Counted from the first letter of the stretch, positions 34,844 through 44,368 are shown. The stretch: 64,000 bases of DNA from Candidatus Villigracilis propinquus (GCA_016714565.1 JADKDM010000008.1:62001-126000), one strand, 5' to 3'. Translations and numbers: made by a program. Notes: generated from the sequence alone by a model not told the origin.

Positions 34844-35977
34844 ATGAAACAATTCACATCAAACCCCTTTTACAAGTTCATCCTCTTTCCCATCGGGCAA
34901 ATCCTTGTGTTTGCATTGGGAGCAAGTCTGGTCCTGTCTCTTTTTACAGTCCTACTCGCGTATATTTTTCGCAGCGCTATGACGGAATTTGACCTTGTGG
35001 AGCGGGTCTTGTTGATCCTTCCGCAGGTTGTTATTAACGGGCTGACAATTGGTTTTGTCTATTCCACTATTGCCCTGGGTTACACCATGGTATATGGTGT
35101 TTTGGAATTCATCAATTTTTCGCACAGTGAGATTTTCATGGTCGGGGGTATTGTCGGCGTTGAATTAATGGCTTATTTTGATCATACCGGCGCATTGCAA
35201 ACAATGAACCAATATGTGGTCATTGCGCTCGCGATCATACTTGGAATGGTCATCTCTGGTTCGCTGGCAGTTACAGTTGAACGTATTGCCTACAAGCCTC
35301 TACGAGGTGCCCCACGCCTGGTACCGTTAATTTCAGCCATCGGTATGTCCTTCTTTTTGCAGGATGCAGTTCGCCTTATTCTCAGCCTTACAACCGGCGA
35401 GTTCAATGTAATTCTGCCGCAATTCGGTACATTTGATGAGTTTCTGGTTGTGGCTGTACCCGGTATTGTGACTCCCCTTCGTTTCCAAATTAAATCCATC
35501 CTGCTTGTCGGTGTTACCGTGGTCATGCTGGTCGGATTGAATTATCTGGTTAACGGCACAAAAGTTGGCAAGGCCATTCGCGCAGTTGCTCAAGATCGCC
35601 CATCCGCAAGCCTGATGGGTATCAACGTCAACATGATCATCTCGGTTACGTTCCTTATCGGCGGTGCGTTGGGCGGTGCGGCTGGCGTGCTTTTTGCCTT
35701 GAAGGCTACCAAACTGGATCCATTTGTAGGTTTCTTCCCCGGCTTGAAAGCATTCACAGCTGCCGTGCTTGGCGGTATTGGCAATCTAACTGGCGCATTG
35801 CTTGGCGGGTTGATCCTTGGTCTGCTGGAATCCTTCAGCGCTTCTTATCTTTCCACATTTACGAATGGCGCCTTTGGGGCAGAATATAAGGATATTTTCG
35901 CTTTTGCCATTTTGATCCTCGTGCTAATTTTCCGTCCTTCAGGTTTGCTTGGTCAAACCGTCGGGCAGAAAGCATAA
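34844..35977 (+). CDS. livH: Branched-chain amino acid ABC transporter permease LivH
   Basis: 377 residues with about nine hydrophobic helices of the BPD_transp_2 family. GYTMVYGVLEFINFSHSEIFMVGG is the typical first conserved block, and RAVAQDRPSASLMGINVN is the ATPase-contact EAA-like loop, followed by GALGGAAGVLFAL. An N-terminal extra 60 residues with one helix precede the canonical start, longer than most LivH. It forms the membrane pore with LivM. Confidence 0.9.
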   Translation: MKQFTSNPFYKFILFPIGQILVFALGASLVLSLFTVLLAYIFRSAMTEFDLVERVLLILPQVVINGLTIGFVYSTIALGYTMVYGVLEFINFSHSEIFMVGGIVGVELMAYFDHTGALQTMNQYVVIALAIILGMVISGSLAVTVERIAYKPLRGAPRLVPLISAIGMSFFLQDAVRLILSLTTGEFNVILPQFGTFDEFLVVAVPGIVTPLRFQIKSILLVGVTVVMLVGLNYLVNGTKVGKAIRAVAQDRPSASLMGINVNMIISVTFLIGGALGGAAGVLFALKATKLDPFVGFFPGLKAFTAAVLGGIGNLTGALLGGLILGLLESFSASYLSTFTNGAFGAEYKDIFAFAILILVLIFRPSGLLGQTVGQKA

Positions 35978-36003
35978 TCCGTTTTCAGGAAAAGGCAAAC
36001 CCC

Positions 36004-37341
36004 ATGAAAACATTTTTCAGCGATTTATTCAAGAAAGCCAACACCGGAATTTGGCCCATCGTCATTTCCGTCAGTCTTTTGGTAGTTGGAAGCATAAGCG
36101 TATATCAAAGCCCAAGGTCGTTAATGGCATTCCTGACCTTGATGCTCTGCCCCGTGATGCTCTACTTCCTGAAGATCAATATGAAGGTGAAGATCTTCAT
36201 CGGGCTTCTTCTCATCATCGTCATCCTGCCGGTGCTTGGAATTCGAAATATTTTTTACCTTGAGGTCATCTTTCAGATGGCCGTGTTTTCCGCACTTGCA
36301 CTTGGCTTGAACATCGTGATCGGTATGGCGGGTCTGCTTGACCTTGGCTATGTTGCCTTCTACGCGGTTGGCGCATACGCCTGGGCGATCTTTGGCTCCA
36401 AGCAGCTCTCACTATTAGACTCAATTCCAGGCGCCGCACCAGCTGGCGCAGAATTCACGCTCGCTCCTTCCTACTTTTGGTTGTTCCTCTTCCTTGGAGT
36501 TGGTCTGGCTGCGCTGACGGGTATTATGCTCGGCTTGCCTGTGCTTCGCCTGCGCGGTGACTATCTCGCCATCGTAACCCTCGGGTTCGGTGAAGTGATC
36601 CGCGTGCTGGCGCTCAATCTGGATAAACCCATCAACCTAACCAATGGACCTCAGGGTATCACTCCAATTCAGCGTCCGCCTCTCCCGCCGGAGTTTATCC
36701 TAAGCCCAATACGGAATCTGCTCACCCCCATCGTTGGACACGTCCCGACAGAAGGCGAATTCTATAACGTCTTCTTCTACTTCCTCGCGCTGATCATCAT
36801 CCTGATCGCTATCACCGTGGCGACCCGTCTGGAAGACTCCCGCATCGGCCGTGCATGGACAGCCATCCGCGAAGATGAAATAGCTGCCATCGCCATGGGC
36901 ATTCCGCTGGTAAAGATGAAGCTCGCTGCTTTCGCCGCCGGAGCATCCTTCGCTGGCGCCATGGGTGCCTTATACGCAGCCAACCGTACCTTCGTCAGCC
37001 CGGAGACATTCTCCTTCCTGCAATCCATCGGCGTGTTGACCATGGTCATCCTCGGCGGTTTGGGAAGCATCCCCGGCGTGATCTTCGGCGCATCAGCCGT
37101 CGTCATCCTCAACATTCAGGTTCTGCAAAACTTCTCCCTGTACTTGAGTGAACTCCGCCAGAGTGATGCTGTAATCCCGATCATCAACTTTGCATGGAAA
37201 GATCTCTCCAACCAGTTGGACCCGGCCAAATATCAAAAACTTGTCTTCGGTATCATTCTGGTCGTGATGATGATCTTCCGTCCATCCGGGCTCATCCCTG
37301 CCGAGCGCCGTAAACGCGAACTCGTAGAAGATAAAGAATAG
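36004..37341 (+). CDS. livM: Branched-chain amino acid ABC transporter permease LivM
   Basis: 445 residues with about 11 hydrophobic helices. Conserved LivM blocks are ALALGLNIVIGMAGLLDLGY, LRLRGDYLAIVTLGFGEVIR, AWTAIREDEIAAIAMGI and VILGGLGSIPGVIFGA. The N-terminal 80 residues hold two or three helices absent from short LivM proteins. It pairs with LivH. AGGAAAAGG precedes the ATG. Confidence 0.9.
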   Translation: MKTFFSDLFKKANTGIWPIVISVSLLVVGSISVYQSPRSLMAFLTLMLCPVMLYFLKINMKVKIFIGLLLIIVILPVLGIRNIFYLEVIFQMAVFSALALGLNIVIGMAGLLDLGYVAFYAVGAYAWAIFGSKQLSLLDSIPGAAPAGAEFTLAPSYFWLFLFLGVGLAALTGIMLGLPVLRLRGDYLAIVTLGFGEVIRVLALNLDKPINLTNGPQGITPIQRPPLPPEFILSPIRNLLTPIVGHVPTEGEFYNVFFYFLALIIILIAITVATRLEDSRIGRAWTAIREDEIAAIAMGIPLVKMKLAAFAAGASFAGAMGALYAANRTFVSPETFSFLQSIGVLTMVILGGLGSIPGVIFGASAVVILNIQVLQNFSLYLSELRQSDAVIPIINFAWKDLSNQLDPAKYQKLVFGIILVVMMIFRPSGLIPAERRKRELVEDKE

Positions 37342-37352
37342 GCGGATGTGAC

Positions 37353-38132
37353 ATGGCTCTCTTACAAACAACCAATGTTGTAAAACGCTTTGGCGGTCTT
37401 ACCGCCGTCAACAAGATTTCCTTTTCCGTGGACGAGGGACGCATCGTCAGCATCATCGGCCCGAACGGCGCGGGAAAGACCACCTTCTTCAACAGCCTCA
37501 CCGGCATTTACAAACCTGAAGAAGGCGAGATCCTCTTCAAGGGACAGTCGCTGATCGGATTAAGGCCAGATCAGGTCTCGGCACGCGGCATGTCCCGAAC
37601 CTTCCAAAATATCCGCTTATTTGGAAGCATGTCCGTTATTGAGAATATCCTCGTAGGGATGCACAACCAGCTTCACCAGAACGCTTTCGACACCCTGTTT
37701 CGCTCGAAGAAATTCCACGAAGAGGAAAGGGAAGCTGAGGCAAAAGCCAGCGAATTGATGGAATATGTTGGTTTGAAGAATGTCGGGAATGAACTGGCGA
37801 AGAACCTCCCCTACGGTGGACAGCGCCGCATTGAGATCGCCCGCGCCCTCGCCGCCAACCCAACCTTGTTGCTGCTCGATGAACCCACAGCAGGTATGAA
37901 CCCGAATGAAACAGCGGATGCCATTAAACTGTTCCGCCGCGTTCGCGATGAAAAGGGAATCACCATTCTGCTGATCGAACATGATATGCGTGTGATCATG
38001 GGTATCTCGGAACATATCAGCGTCATGGATTACGGCGAAAAGATCGCCGAAGGCTCACCTGCGGAAATCCGCAAGAACCAGCGCGTGATCGAAGCCTACC
38101 TCGGCCGCGAAGCCGCATCTGCGAAGGACTAG
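37353..38132 (+). CDS. livG: Branched-chain amino acid ABC transporter ATP-binding protein LivG
   Basis: 259 residues. Walker A GPNGAGKTT, the LivG-type GQSLIGLRPDQVSARGMSRT with Q-loop FQNIRLF, a signature region with YGGQRRIEIARAL, Walker B LLLLDEPTAGMNP, and switch His in LLIEHDM. The C-terminal GEKIAEGSPAEIRKNQRVIE is characteristic of LivG. It hydrolyses ATP to drive amino-acid import together with LivF. Confidence 0.93.
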   Translation: MALLQTTNVVKRFGGLTAVNKISFSVDEGRIVSIIGPNGAGKTTFFNSLTGIYKPEEGEILFKGQSLIGLRPDQVSARGMSRTFQNIRLFGSMSVIENILVGMHNQLHQNAFDTLFRSKKFHEEEREAEAKASELMEYVGLKNVGNELAKNLPYGGQRRIEIARALAANPTLLLLDEPTAGMNPNETADAIKLFRRVRDEKGITILLIEHDMRVIMGISEHISVMDYGEKIAEGSPAEIRKNQRVIEAYLGREAASAKD

Positions 38133-38142
38133 GAGATTCCGC

Positions 38143-38859
38143 ATGGGAAAATTACTTGAACTCAACAACGTCCACTCCTATTACGGACACATCCACGCCC
38201 TGAAAGGCATCTCCCTGTACGTCAATGAAGGTGAGATCGTATCCCTGATCGGGTCCAACGGCGCGGGCAAAAGCTCCACGCTTCGCACCATCTCCGGTAT
38301 CATCCACGCCCGTGAGGGACAAGTTCTGTTGGATGGTAAAAATATTACCCACATTGAGCCTCACATTGTAGTAGGCATGGGTGTTGGGCACGTTCCCGAA
38401 GGACGCGGTATCTTCCCCAAATTGACCGTGCAGGAAAATTTGGAGATGGGAGCCTTCACAATTAACGATCAGAAACTCATCAAAGAGCGCCTCGACCTGA
38501 CCTTTGAATTGTTCCCGCGTTTGAAGGAACGTATCACCCAATTCGGTGGAACACTCTCCGGCGGCGAACAGCAAATGCTCGCCATCGGACGGGGCCTCAT
38601 GCTCAATCCGCGCATCCTCATGCTCGATGAACCCTCCATGGGACTTGCGCCTGTGCTCGTGGATGTGATCTTCGACACCATCAAACGATTGAATGAGCAG
38701 GGAACCACCATCCTGCTCGTCGAGCAGAACGCGCTCATGGCACTTTCCATCGCACACCGCGGATACGTGCTCCAGACAGGCAGCATCGTCCTCACCGATG
38801 ACGCGGCCAAGCTCAAGAAGAACGAGATGGTTCAAAAAACATATCTCGGTATCGATTAG
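38143..38859 (+). CDS. livF: Branched-chain amino acid ABC transporter ATP-binding protein LivF
   Basis: 238 residues. Walker A GSNGAGKSS, VGHVPEGRGIFPKLTVQENL (LivF-typical), signature LSGGEQQML, Walker B ILMLDEPSMGLAP, and switch LLVEQNA. GGAG lies 6 bases before the ATG. It is the last gene of the five-gene transport unit; a terminator-like hairpin follows. Confidence 0.93.
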   Translation: MGKLLELNNVHSYYGHIHALKGISLYVNEGEIVSLIGSNGAGKSSTLRTISGIIHAREGQVLLDGKNITHIEPHIVVGMGVGHVPEGRGIFPKLTVQENLEMGAFTINDQKLIKERLDLTFELFPRLKERITQFGGTLSGGEQQMLAIGRGLMLNPRILMLDEPSMGLAPVLVDVIFDTIKRLNEQGTTILLVEQNALMALSIAHRGYVLQTGSIVLTDDAAKLKKNEMVQKTYLGID

Positions 38860-38884
38860 AACCTTTTCAAATAACAGGACAACT

Positions 38885-38926
38885 GAGACCCGTTTTCCGC
38901 CTGAGGCTGAAAGCGGGTCTCTTTGC
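38885..38926 (+). terminator. Terminator-like hairpin after livF
   Basis: GAGACCCG (38885-38892) pairs with CGGGTCTC (38914-38921), followed by TTT. Confidence 0.6.
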
Positions 38927-38935
38927 AAAAGAGAC

Positions 38936-40090
38936 ATGAACATACCAAATACAGCAGATATTGTCATTATCGGGGGCGGCGTGATGGGGGCCAGCGCGGC
39001 ATATCACCTTGCACAACGCGGCTTGAAGAACATCGTCCTGCTTGAAAAAGAAAATTTCTTCGGCACAGGCGCAACAGGCAGATGCGCAGGCGGAGTGCGT
39101 TATCAATTCTCCACAGAGATCAACGTCAAATTGTCGATTGAAAGCCTGCCGATGATCGAACGCTTCAAGGAGGAGATCGGGCAGGATGTCAGCTACAGGC
39201 AATGCGGGTATTTGCTCGTTGCATCCAATGAAAAAGAAGTTGCGATGTTCAAACATAATGTGGAGATGCAAAACAAGCTCGGTGTGAAAACACAACTTCT
39301 GAGCGGAGATGAAGTCCGCGCACGCTTGCCGTTGATGAAATTCGATGATGCACTCGCAGGCACGTTTAACCAAAAGGACGGCACGGTTGACCCGAACAGC
39401 GTGGTGATGGGATACATTACTGCGGCGCAGAAGATGGGAGTGCAAGCCATCAGCGGCGCAGAGGTGACGGGGATCACCGTCAGCGGGGGGAATGTGGAAG
39501 AAGTGCAAACAAGCCTCGGCGGAATCAAGACGCGGATGATATTGAACGCGGCGGGGCCGTGGTCGGGTCAGATCAGCAACATGGCGGGAATCCAGATCCC
39601 AGTCATCCCCCTCCGCAGGCAGATGTTCACGACAAATCCGTTGAAGGAAGTGCCCGAGGATTTTCCGTTCGTGATCGATTTTGCGAAGTCGTTATATTTT
39701 CATCGCGAAGGCGAAGGCTTGTTGATCGGCATGAGCAATCAGGCGGAGAAACCTGGCTTTGACCAAAACGTGGATGAAGATTTTGAGCTGGTGAATTTGG
39801 AAGCCGCCATCGAAAGAATGCCGCTGGTGGAGAAAGCCAGCCGCGCATCACACTGGGCGGGGCTTTATGAAGTGACGCCCGACGCGCACCCGATCTACGG
39901 CGGCACGGATGTAAACGGCTTCACTCTTTGCACGGGATTTTCAGGACACGGTTTCATGCACGGCCCGATCTCTGGAAAACTGATGAGCGAATTTATTTTG
40001 GATGGAAAGTTCTCCAGCGTGGATGTTTCGATGCTGGACTTGAAACGCTTTGAAGAAGGACGATTAATTCAAGAGTACAATGTAGTTTAA
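38936..40090 (+). CDS. FAD-dependent oxidoreductase, DAO (glycine/D-amino-acid oxidase) family
   Basis: 384 residues from the ATG at 38936. The FAD dinucleotide fold is DIVIIGGGVMGASAAYHLA at about 8-26; GATGRCAGGVRYQFS resembles the sarcosine-oxidase/DadA flavin region, with a second conserved block AAGPWSG and a C-terminal GFTLCTGFSGHGFMHGP. Such enzymes oxidise secondary or alpha-amino groups. Its place directly after the amino-acid transporter suggests that it consumes an imported amine or amino acid, an inference only. Confidence 0.87.
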   Translation: MNIPNTADIVIIGGGVMGASAAYHLAQRGLKNIVLLEKENFFGTGATGRCAGGVRYQFSTEINVKLSIESLPMIERFKEEIGQDVSYRQCGYLLVASNEKEVAMFKHNVEMQNKLGVKTQLLSGDEVRARLPLMKFDDALAGTFNQKDGTVDPNSVVMGYITAAQKMGVQAISGAEVTGITVSGGNVEEVQTSLGGIKTRMILNAAGPWSGQISNMAGIQIPVIPLRRQMFTTNPLKEVPEDFPFVIDFAKSLYFHREGEGLLIGMSNQAEKPGFDQNVDEDFELVNLEAAIERMPLVEKASRASHWAGLYEVTPDAHPIYGGTDVNGFTLCTGFSGHGFMHGPISGKLMSEFILDGKFSSVDVSMLDLKRFEEGRLIQEYNVV

Positions 40091-40135
40091 TATTTTGATC
40101 AAGTTGCCGCCTAAAGCTATATAAATCGAGACAAT

Positions 40136-41263
40136 ATGACATCAGCAGAGATAATCACAATTGGAACGGAAATTTTACTCGGTGAAATTGTAGACACCAA
40201 CACACGCTACATTGCGCGCACTTTGCGCAGCATGGGTGTGGATCTATACCGCACCATCACCATCGGTGATAACGTGGAGCGCATCGCAGATGCAATTCGC
40301 GATTCAATGGAGCAGGCCGATATCGTCATCACTACCGGCGGGCTTGGCCCCACCATTGACGACCCCACACGCGAAGCGGTTGCAAAAGCCATTGGCGTGG
40401 AAACAGAATTTCGCGAAGACCTTTGGGCACAGGTTGTTGAAACCATCGCTCGGTACGGGCGCACACCTTCCGAGAATCAAAAACGGCAGGCGTATGTTCC
40501 CAAGGGCGCGCTCGGGTTGAAAAACCCAGTTGGCACCGCGCCGTGTTTTATTGTTGAAACGCCGCGCAACGCGGTCATCTCTTTGCCCGGCGTTCCTCAG
40601 GAAATGGAACACGTGTTGCACGAGTCGGTCATCCCGTATTTGCAAAACAGATTCAGCCTTAACGAAATCATCAAAGTCCGCATTCTGCATTGCGCTGGCC
40701 TCGGCGAAGGCATGATCGATGAAAAGATCGCAGACCTTGAAACACTTCGCAATCCAACCGTCGGCCTCGCCGCGCACACAGGCATCGTGGATATTCGCAT
40801 TGCCGCAAAAGCAAAGAGCGAATCTGAAGCCAACGAAATGATCGCAGAAGTTGAAACTGATGTGCGCGAACGGCTCGGCAGCATCGTCTTCGGTGCAGAT
40901 GAAGATACACTTGAAGGAGTTGTGCTGGATATGGTCGCCGCCCGCGGCATGACCCTGACCGCCATAGAAAGCGGACTCAATGGGCAGTTGACCCGCAAAG
41001 TGCCGCACACCGCCTCTCTTCCCAATCTGACAGCTGACACACTCATGCAGGCATTGCGCTCCGCCCGAGCCGATTCAAAAGCAGACATTGCGCTCGGCGT
41101 GACCATCTTCACTGAAGAACGCGCCGCAGAGATGGCGATGATCACACCCAACGGTGAAAAGACTCACCGCATCACCTACGGCGGCCCGCCGCGCAGCCTG
41201 CCGCACTGGAGCATGAACCTGGCATTGAACTGGCTCCGCACCACGCTGGAGGAGATGGAATAA
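40136..41263 (+). CDS. cinA: CinA-like protein (MoCF domain plus CinA C-terminal domain)
   Basis: 375 residues. The N-terminal half is the COG1058/MoCF-BD domain (IITIGTEILLGEIVDTNTRY, ITTGGLGPTIDDPTREAVA, LPGVPQEM). The C-terminal part resembles the NMN-amidase (PncC) domain, but the usual TAESCTGG is replaced by TAIESGLNG and the SGxY segment is not evident, so deamidase activity is doubtful. Full-length CinA has about 410 residues. The stop overlaps the next ATG by one base (TAATG). Confidence 0.85.
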   Translation: MTSAEIITIGTEILLGEIVDTNTRYIARTLRSMGVDLYRTITIGDNVERIADAIRDSMEQADIVITTGGLGPTIDDPTREAVAKAIGVETEFREDLWAQVVETIARYGRTPSENQKRQAYVPKGALGLKNPVGTAPCFIVETPRNAVISLPGVPQEMEHVLHESVIPYLQNRFSLNEIIKVRILHCAGLGEGMIDEKIADLETLRNPTVGLAAHTGIVDIRIAAKAKSESEANEMIAEVETDVRERLGSIVFGADEDTLEGVVLDMVAARGMTLTAIESGLNGQLTRKVPHTASLPNLTADTLMQALRSARADSKADIALGVTIFTEERAAEMAMITPNGEKTHRITYGGPPRSLPHWSMNLALNWLRTTLEEME

Positions 41264-42252
41264 TGCCCGGGCCAAAACGACGCAAAGAATCACCCTGGGT
41301 CACTCTTGCATGGACATTGAACATCGTCGGTCTGGGTGCAATTGCACTGGTGCTGGTTGCTTATCTGGCATTACAACCCGTTTTCGCTGCACCGCAGGCA
41401 CAAGGACCAATTTATACAGCCACGCTTCCCGCCACCTATACACCGAATCCTCTTTCGTTATATCTACCCACCGTCACCCCTAATCCGCGCTCTACCATGA
41501 TCGTGGTCAGTACACTAACGCCCTTTGTTCTGGATATTTCCTCTCTGTACGGAAATGCCCGTGTCACCGCCATTGGATATTCCGTCTCAGGCCGCCCGAT
41601 CGAAGTCTACACGTTTGGGCAGGGTGAAAAGGAAAAGATGATCGTGGCCGGCATCCACGGCGGCTATGAATGGAACACGATTGCGTTAGCCGATGAATTG
41701 ATAAAATACATCTATGAAAATCCCGATGTAGTTCCCAAGGATGTGACGTTGTACATCCTGCGTAACCTGAACCCCGATGGCGATGCCCGCGACCACGGCA
41801 TTGACGGACGGGTCAACGACCACGGCGTGGACTTGAACCGCAACTTTCCCACCAATTGGGCCGCAGACTGGGATCGTACCGGCTGTTGGGCTTACGGCCC
41901 CACAACCGGCGGCACAGGCCCAGGTTCTGAACCAGAAACTCGCGCAGTGATGTACTTCCTGCAATCCCACAATGTGGAAACACTTATTAGCTATCACAGC
42001 GCCGCATTGGGTGTTTTCCCCGGCGGCGAACCGTGGGAGAAAAACTCGATAGAATTTGCAAAAGCCCTAGGCAAAGCCACGGGCTACCCCTTCCCCCCCA
42101 TTGACACGGGATGCGTCTTCACCGGCACGCTGGCAGATTACGCCGTTGAAGTCGGCGCTGTTTCGGTGGACATGGAATTATCATCACATTCAAAAACGGA
42201 CTTTACGCAAAATGTTAAAGCGCTGAAAGTTTTACTGAATTGGGAAAAATAA
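41263..42252 (+). CDS. M14-family zinc carboxypeptidase, membrane-anchored
   Basis: 329 residues. One N-terminal helix (about 13-42) and a Thr/Pro-rich stem to residue about 80 precede an M14 domain. Zinc ligands are His132 and Glu136 (GIHGGYEWN) and His245 (ISYHSA), substrate-binding is DLNRNFPTNW, and catalytic Glu304 lies in SVDMELSSH. Relatives cut terminal residues from peptidoglycan peptides or proteins outside the membrane. It is translationally coupled to cinA. Confidence 0.87.
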   Translation: MPGPKRRKESPWVTLAWTLNIVGLGAIALVLVAYLALQPVFAAPQAQGPIYTATLPATYTPNPLSLYLPTVTPNPRSTMIVVSTLTPFVLDISSLYGNARVTAIGYSVSGRPIEVYTFGQGEKEKMIVAGIHGGYEWNTIALADELIKYIYENPDVVPKDVTLYILRNLNPDGDARDHGIDGRVNDHGVDLNRNFPTNWAADWDRTGCWAYGPTTGGTGPGSEPETRAVMYFLQSHNVETLISYHSAALGVFPGGEPWEKNSIEFAKALGKATGYPFPPIDTGCVFTGTLADYAVEVGAVSVDMELSSHSKTDFTQNVKALKVLLNWEK

Positions 42253-42263
42253 CATACATATCA

Positions 42264-42324
42264 TCTCGTCATTGCGAGGGCGCTCTTAGCCAAGCCCTGA
42301 ACGGGAGATTGCTGGGGCAATACA
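42264..42324. repeat. GTCATTGCGAGG-family repeat copy
   Basis: CGTCATTGCGAGGGCGCTC, then GGGAGATTGCTGGGGCAAT; the same family as at 6780-6878. It fills most of the gap between the M14 and amidohydrolase genes. Confidence 0.65.
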
Positions 42325-42336
42325 CAAGGAGACTGA

Positions 42337-44316
42337 ATGACACAAAAAGCAGACACATTATTCACCAACGCCATTGTCCTCACCATGGATGGCAAATTAA
42401 ACCAATATGACCCCGGCGCGGTTGTCGTCAAAGGGGATTCGATCATTGCTGTTGGACCTGAAGCAGAGATCACAAAAGAATATACAGCGGATGAAGTTAT
42501 TGATTGCGGCGGCAAGGTACTCATGCCCGGTCTGGTCAACGCGCACACACATGTGCCAATGACCCTTCTGCGCGGACTCGCCGATGACTTGAGACTCGAT
42601 GTCTGGCTGATGGGCTACATGCTGCCCGTCGAACGGGAATTCGTTTCGCCTGAATTTGTTCGGCTTGGCACCTCCCTCGCCTGCGCGGAACAGATCCGCA
42701 GCGGTGTGACCACTTTCAACGACATGTACTTCTTTGAAGATGACATCGCCCAGGCCACCGCAGATGCAGGGATGCGCGCGGTCTGCGGCCAATCCATCAT
42801 GAAATATCCCGCACCTGATGCGGCAGCTTTTGAAGACTCACTTGCCTACGCCCGCGAATTCATCAAGAAGTGGAAGGGGCATCCGCTCATTGTCCCTGCT
42901 ATTGCGCCGCACGCGCCGTATTCCACCACGCCTGAAATTCTGCGCACCTGCGCTGACATGGCAAAGGAATTCGATGTGCCGCTACACATCCACATCTCCG
43001 AGACGGTGTTTGAAGTGGAAACCATGCGCAACGAACAGGGTATGCCCGTTGTGCCGTACATCAAAAAGCAGGGCGTGCTCGAAGCAAAAGTCATTGCCGC
43101 GCATTGCGTTCACATTGACATCGGTGAAATGAAAACCTTGCAGCATGTGAATGCGGGCATCTCGCACAACCCGTCATCCAATCTCAAGCTCGCTTCGGGA
43201 TTTGCCCCCGTGCAAAAAATGCTTGAGAACGGACTCAACGTGGGCATCGGCACGGACGGCCCCGCCTCGAACAATGACCTCGACATGTTCGAGGAAGTTC
43301 GCCTCGCCTCTTTCGTCGCGAAGGCATCCTCAAACGACCCAACAGTTGTCCCCGCTGCAACAGCCCTCCTAATGGCTACCCGCATGGGCGCGCAAGCGCT
43401 TCACATCGGAGATTTGACTGGGTCGCTCGAACCAGGCAAACGTGCAGACTTGATCCTTGTGGATACCTCCCCTGTTCATAACTCGCCCCGCTTCCGCCGT
43501 GACCCGCAGAATGCGTATGCTCAACTGGTGTTCGCTTCCAAATCCACGGATGTGACGGATGTGATGGTCAACGGAAAGTGGCTGATGCGCGCGCACGAAT
43601 TGCTGACCTTGAACGAGAAAGACTTGCTGGAACAGGCGCGCGTCCTTGCTCAAAAGATCGATGCATTCCTGATCGAGCGTGAACAGTCGATCCTTTCGAA
43701 ATTGATCGCGCTCGGCGGCTCGATGGAACAGGAGTCGTTCGAGGTGCAGGTAAAGGTCAAGGTAACGGAACCAGCTTTATTAGTCCAGAAAATGAAGCGA
43801 CCTGAGATCGAGATCACCGCGTCCAAGCAGTATCACCAATACGATGATTATTTCCTCTTCGAAGATCCATCCCAGGGACGCTTGCGCTTCCGCGAAGATA
43901 ATCTCATCAATGCCAAAGGCGACGTGGAAAACGTGCGCTCGCGTCTGACGTTGCTTGGACAAAAACGAGAAGGTGAAATCGGGCATGATGTGCTGCTCTC
44001 CCGCAGCCGCTTCCTTGCACCTGCCGTGCATACCTCGCGCTTCTATCGTGAATACTTCAAGCCGAAGCAGGAAATTTCAGTGGAAAAGAATCGCTTGCGC
44101 TGGCACATCCGTTATAAGAAAACGGAATTCTTTATCAATCTTGATGAGGTGAAGGAGCCGCAAATGGGAACGTACCTTGAGATCAAGAGCCGCACCTGGA
44201 GCCGCAAGGATGCAGACAACAAGGCTGCATTGGCTAGCGAGCTGTTGAACCTGCTCGGCGTTGGGGATGCCGAAGTAGTGACCAAGGATCTGATCGAAAT
44301 ATTAACCACCAACTAG
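42337..44316 (+). CDS. Amidohydrolase (MTA/SAH deaminase-like) fused to a CYTH-like domain
   Basis: 659 residues. Residues 1-440 are a TRZ/ATZ-type amidohydrolase: His70 and His72 (NAHTHVPM), His191 in APHAPYST, HIHISE (about 216-221), His255 in AAHCVHID, and Asp306 in GTDGPASNND. This is the set of metal and catalytic residues of 5'-methylthioadenosine/S-adenosylhomocysteine deaminases. Residues about 465-659 look like a CYTH triphosphate-tunnel domain (EVQVKVKV start, alternating charged strands such as RLRFRE, RSRLTLL, LEIKSRTWSRKDA). The first motif is ExQxK rather than ExExK. The usual deaminase has about 440 residues. AAGGAG precedes the ATG. Confidence 0.8.
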   Translation: MTQKADTLFTNAIVLTMDGKLNQYDPGAVVVKGDSIIAVGPEAEITKEYTADEVIDCGGKVLMPGLVNAHTHVPMTLLRGLADDLRLDVWLMGYMLPVEREFVSPEFVRLGTSLACAEQIRSGVTTFNDMYFFEDDIAQATADAGMRAVCGQSIMKYPAPDAAAFEDSLAYAREFIKKWKGHPLIVPAIAPHAPYSTTPEILRTCADMAKEFDVPLHIHISETVFEVETMRNEQGMPVVPYIKKQGVLEAKVIAAHCVHIDIGEMKTLQHVNAGISHNPSSNLKLASGFAPVQKMLENGLNVGIGTDGPASNNDLDMFEEVRLASFVAKASSNDPTVVPAATALLMATRMGAQALHIGDLTGSLEPGKRADLILVDTSPVHNSPRFRRDPQNAYAQLVFASKSTDVTDVMVNGKWLMRAHELLTLNEKDLLEQARVLAQKIDAFLIEREQSILSKLIALGGSMEQESFEVQVKVKVTEPALLVQKMKRPEIEITASKQYHQYDDYFLFEDPSQGRLRFREDNLINAKGDVENVRSRLTLLGQKREGEIGHDVLLSRSRFLAPAVHTSRFYREYFKPKQEISVEKNRLRWHIRYKKTEFFINLDEVKEPQMGTYLEIKSRTWSRKDADNKAALASELLNLLGVGDAEVVTKDLIEILTTN

Positions 44317-44326
44317 GAAATCTATT

Positions 44327-44362
44327 TGCTCATTCGGGGACATCACCCCCGAATGAGCATTT
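44327..44362 (+). terminator. Terminator after the amidohydrolase-CYTH gene
   Basis: TGCTCATTCGGGG pairs with CCCCGAATGAGCA, followed by TTTAT. Confidence 0.8.
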
Positions 44363-44368
44363 ATCAAT

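Noticed and set aside
38693..38935. Upstream extension of the DAO-family gene into livF
   Set aside because: Overlaps livF in another frame and a hairpin; the FAD fold starts right after the ATG at 38936.
38152..38967. Minus-strand ORF of 271 codons opposite livF
   Set aside because: Antisense shadow; livF has all ABC ATPase motifs.
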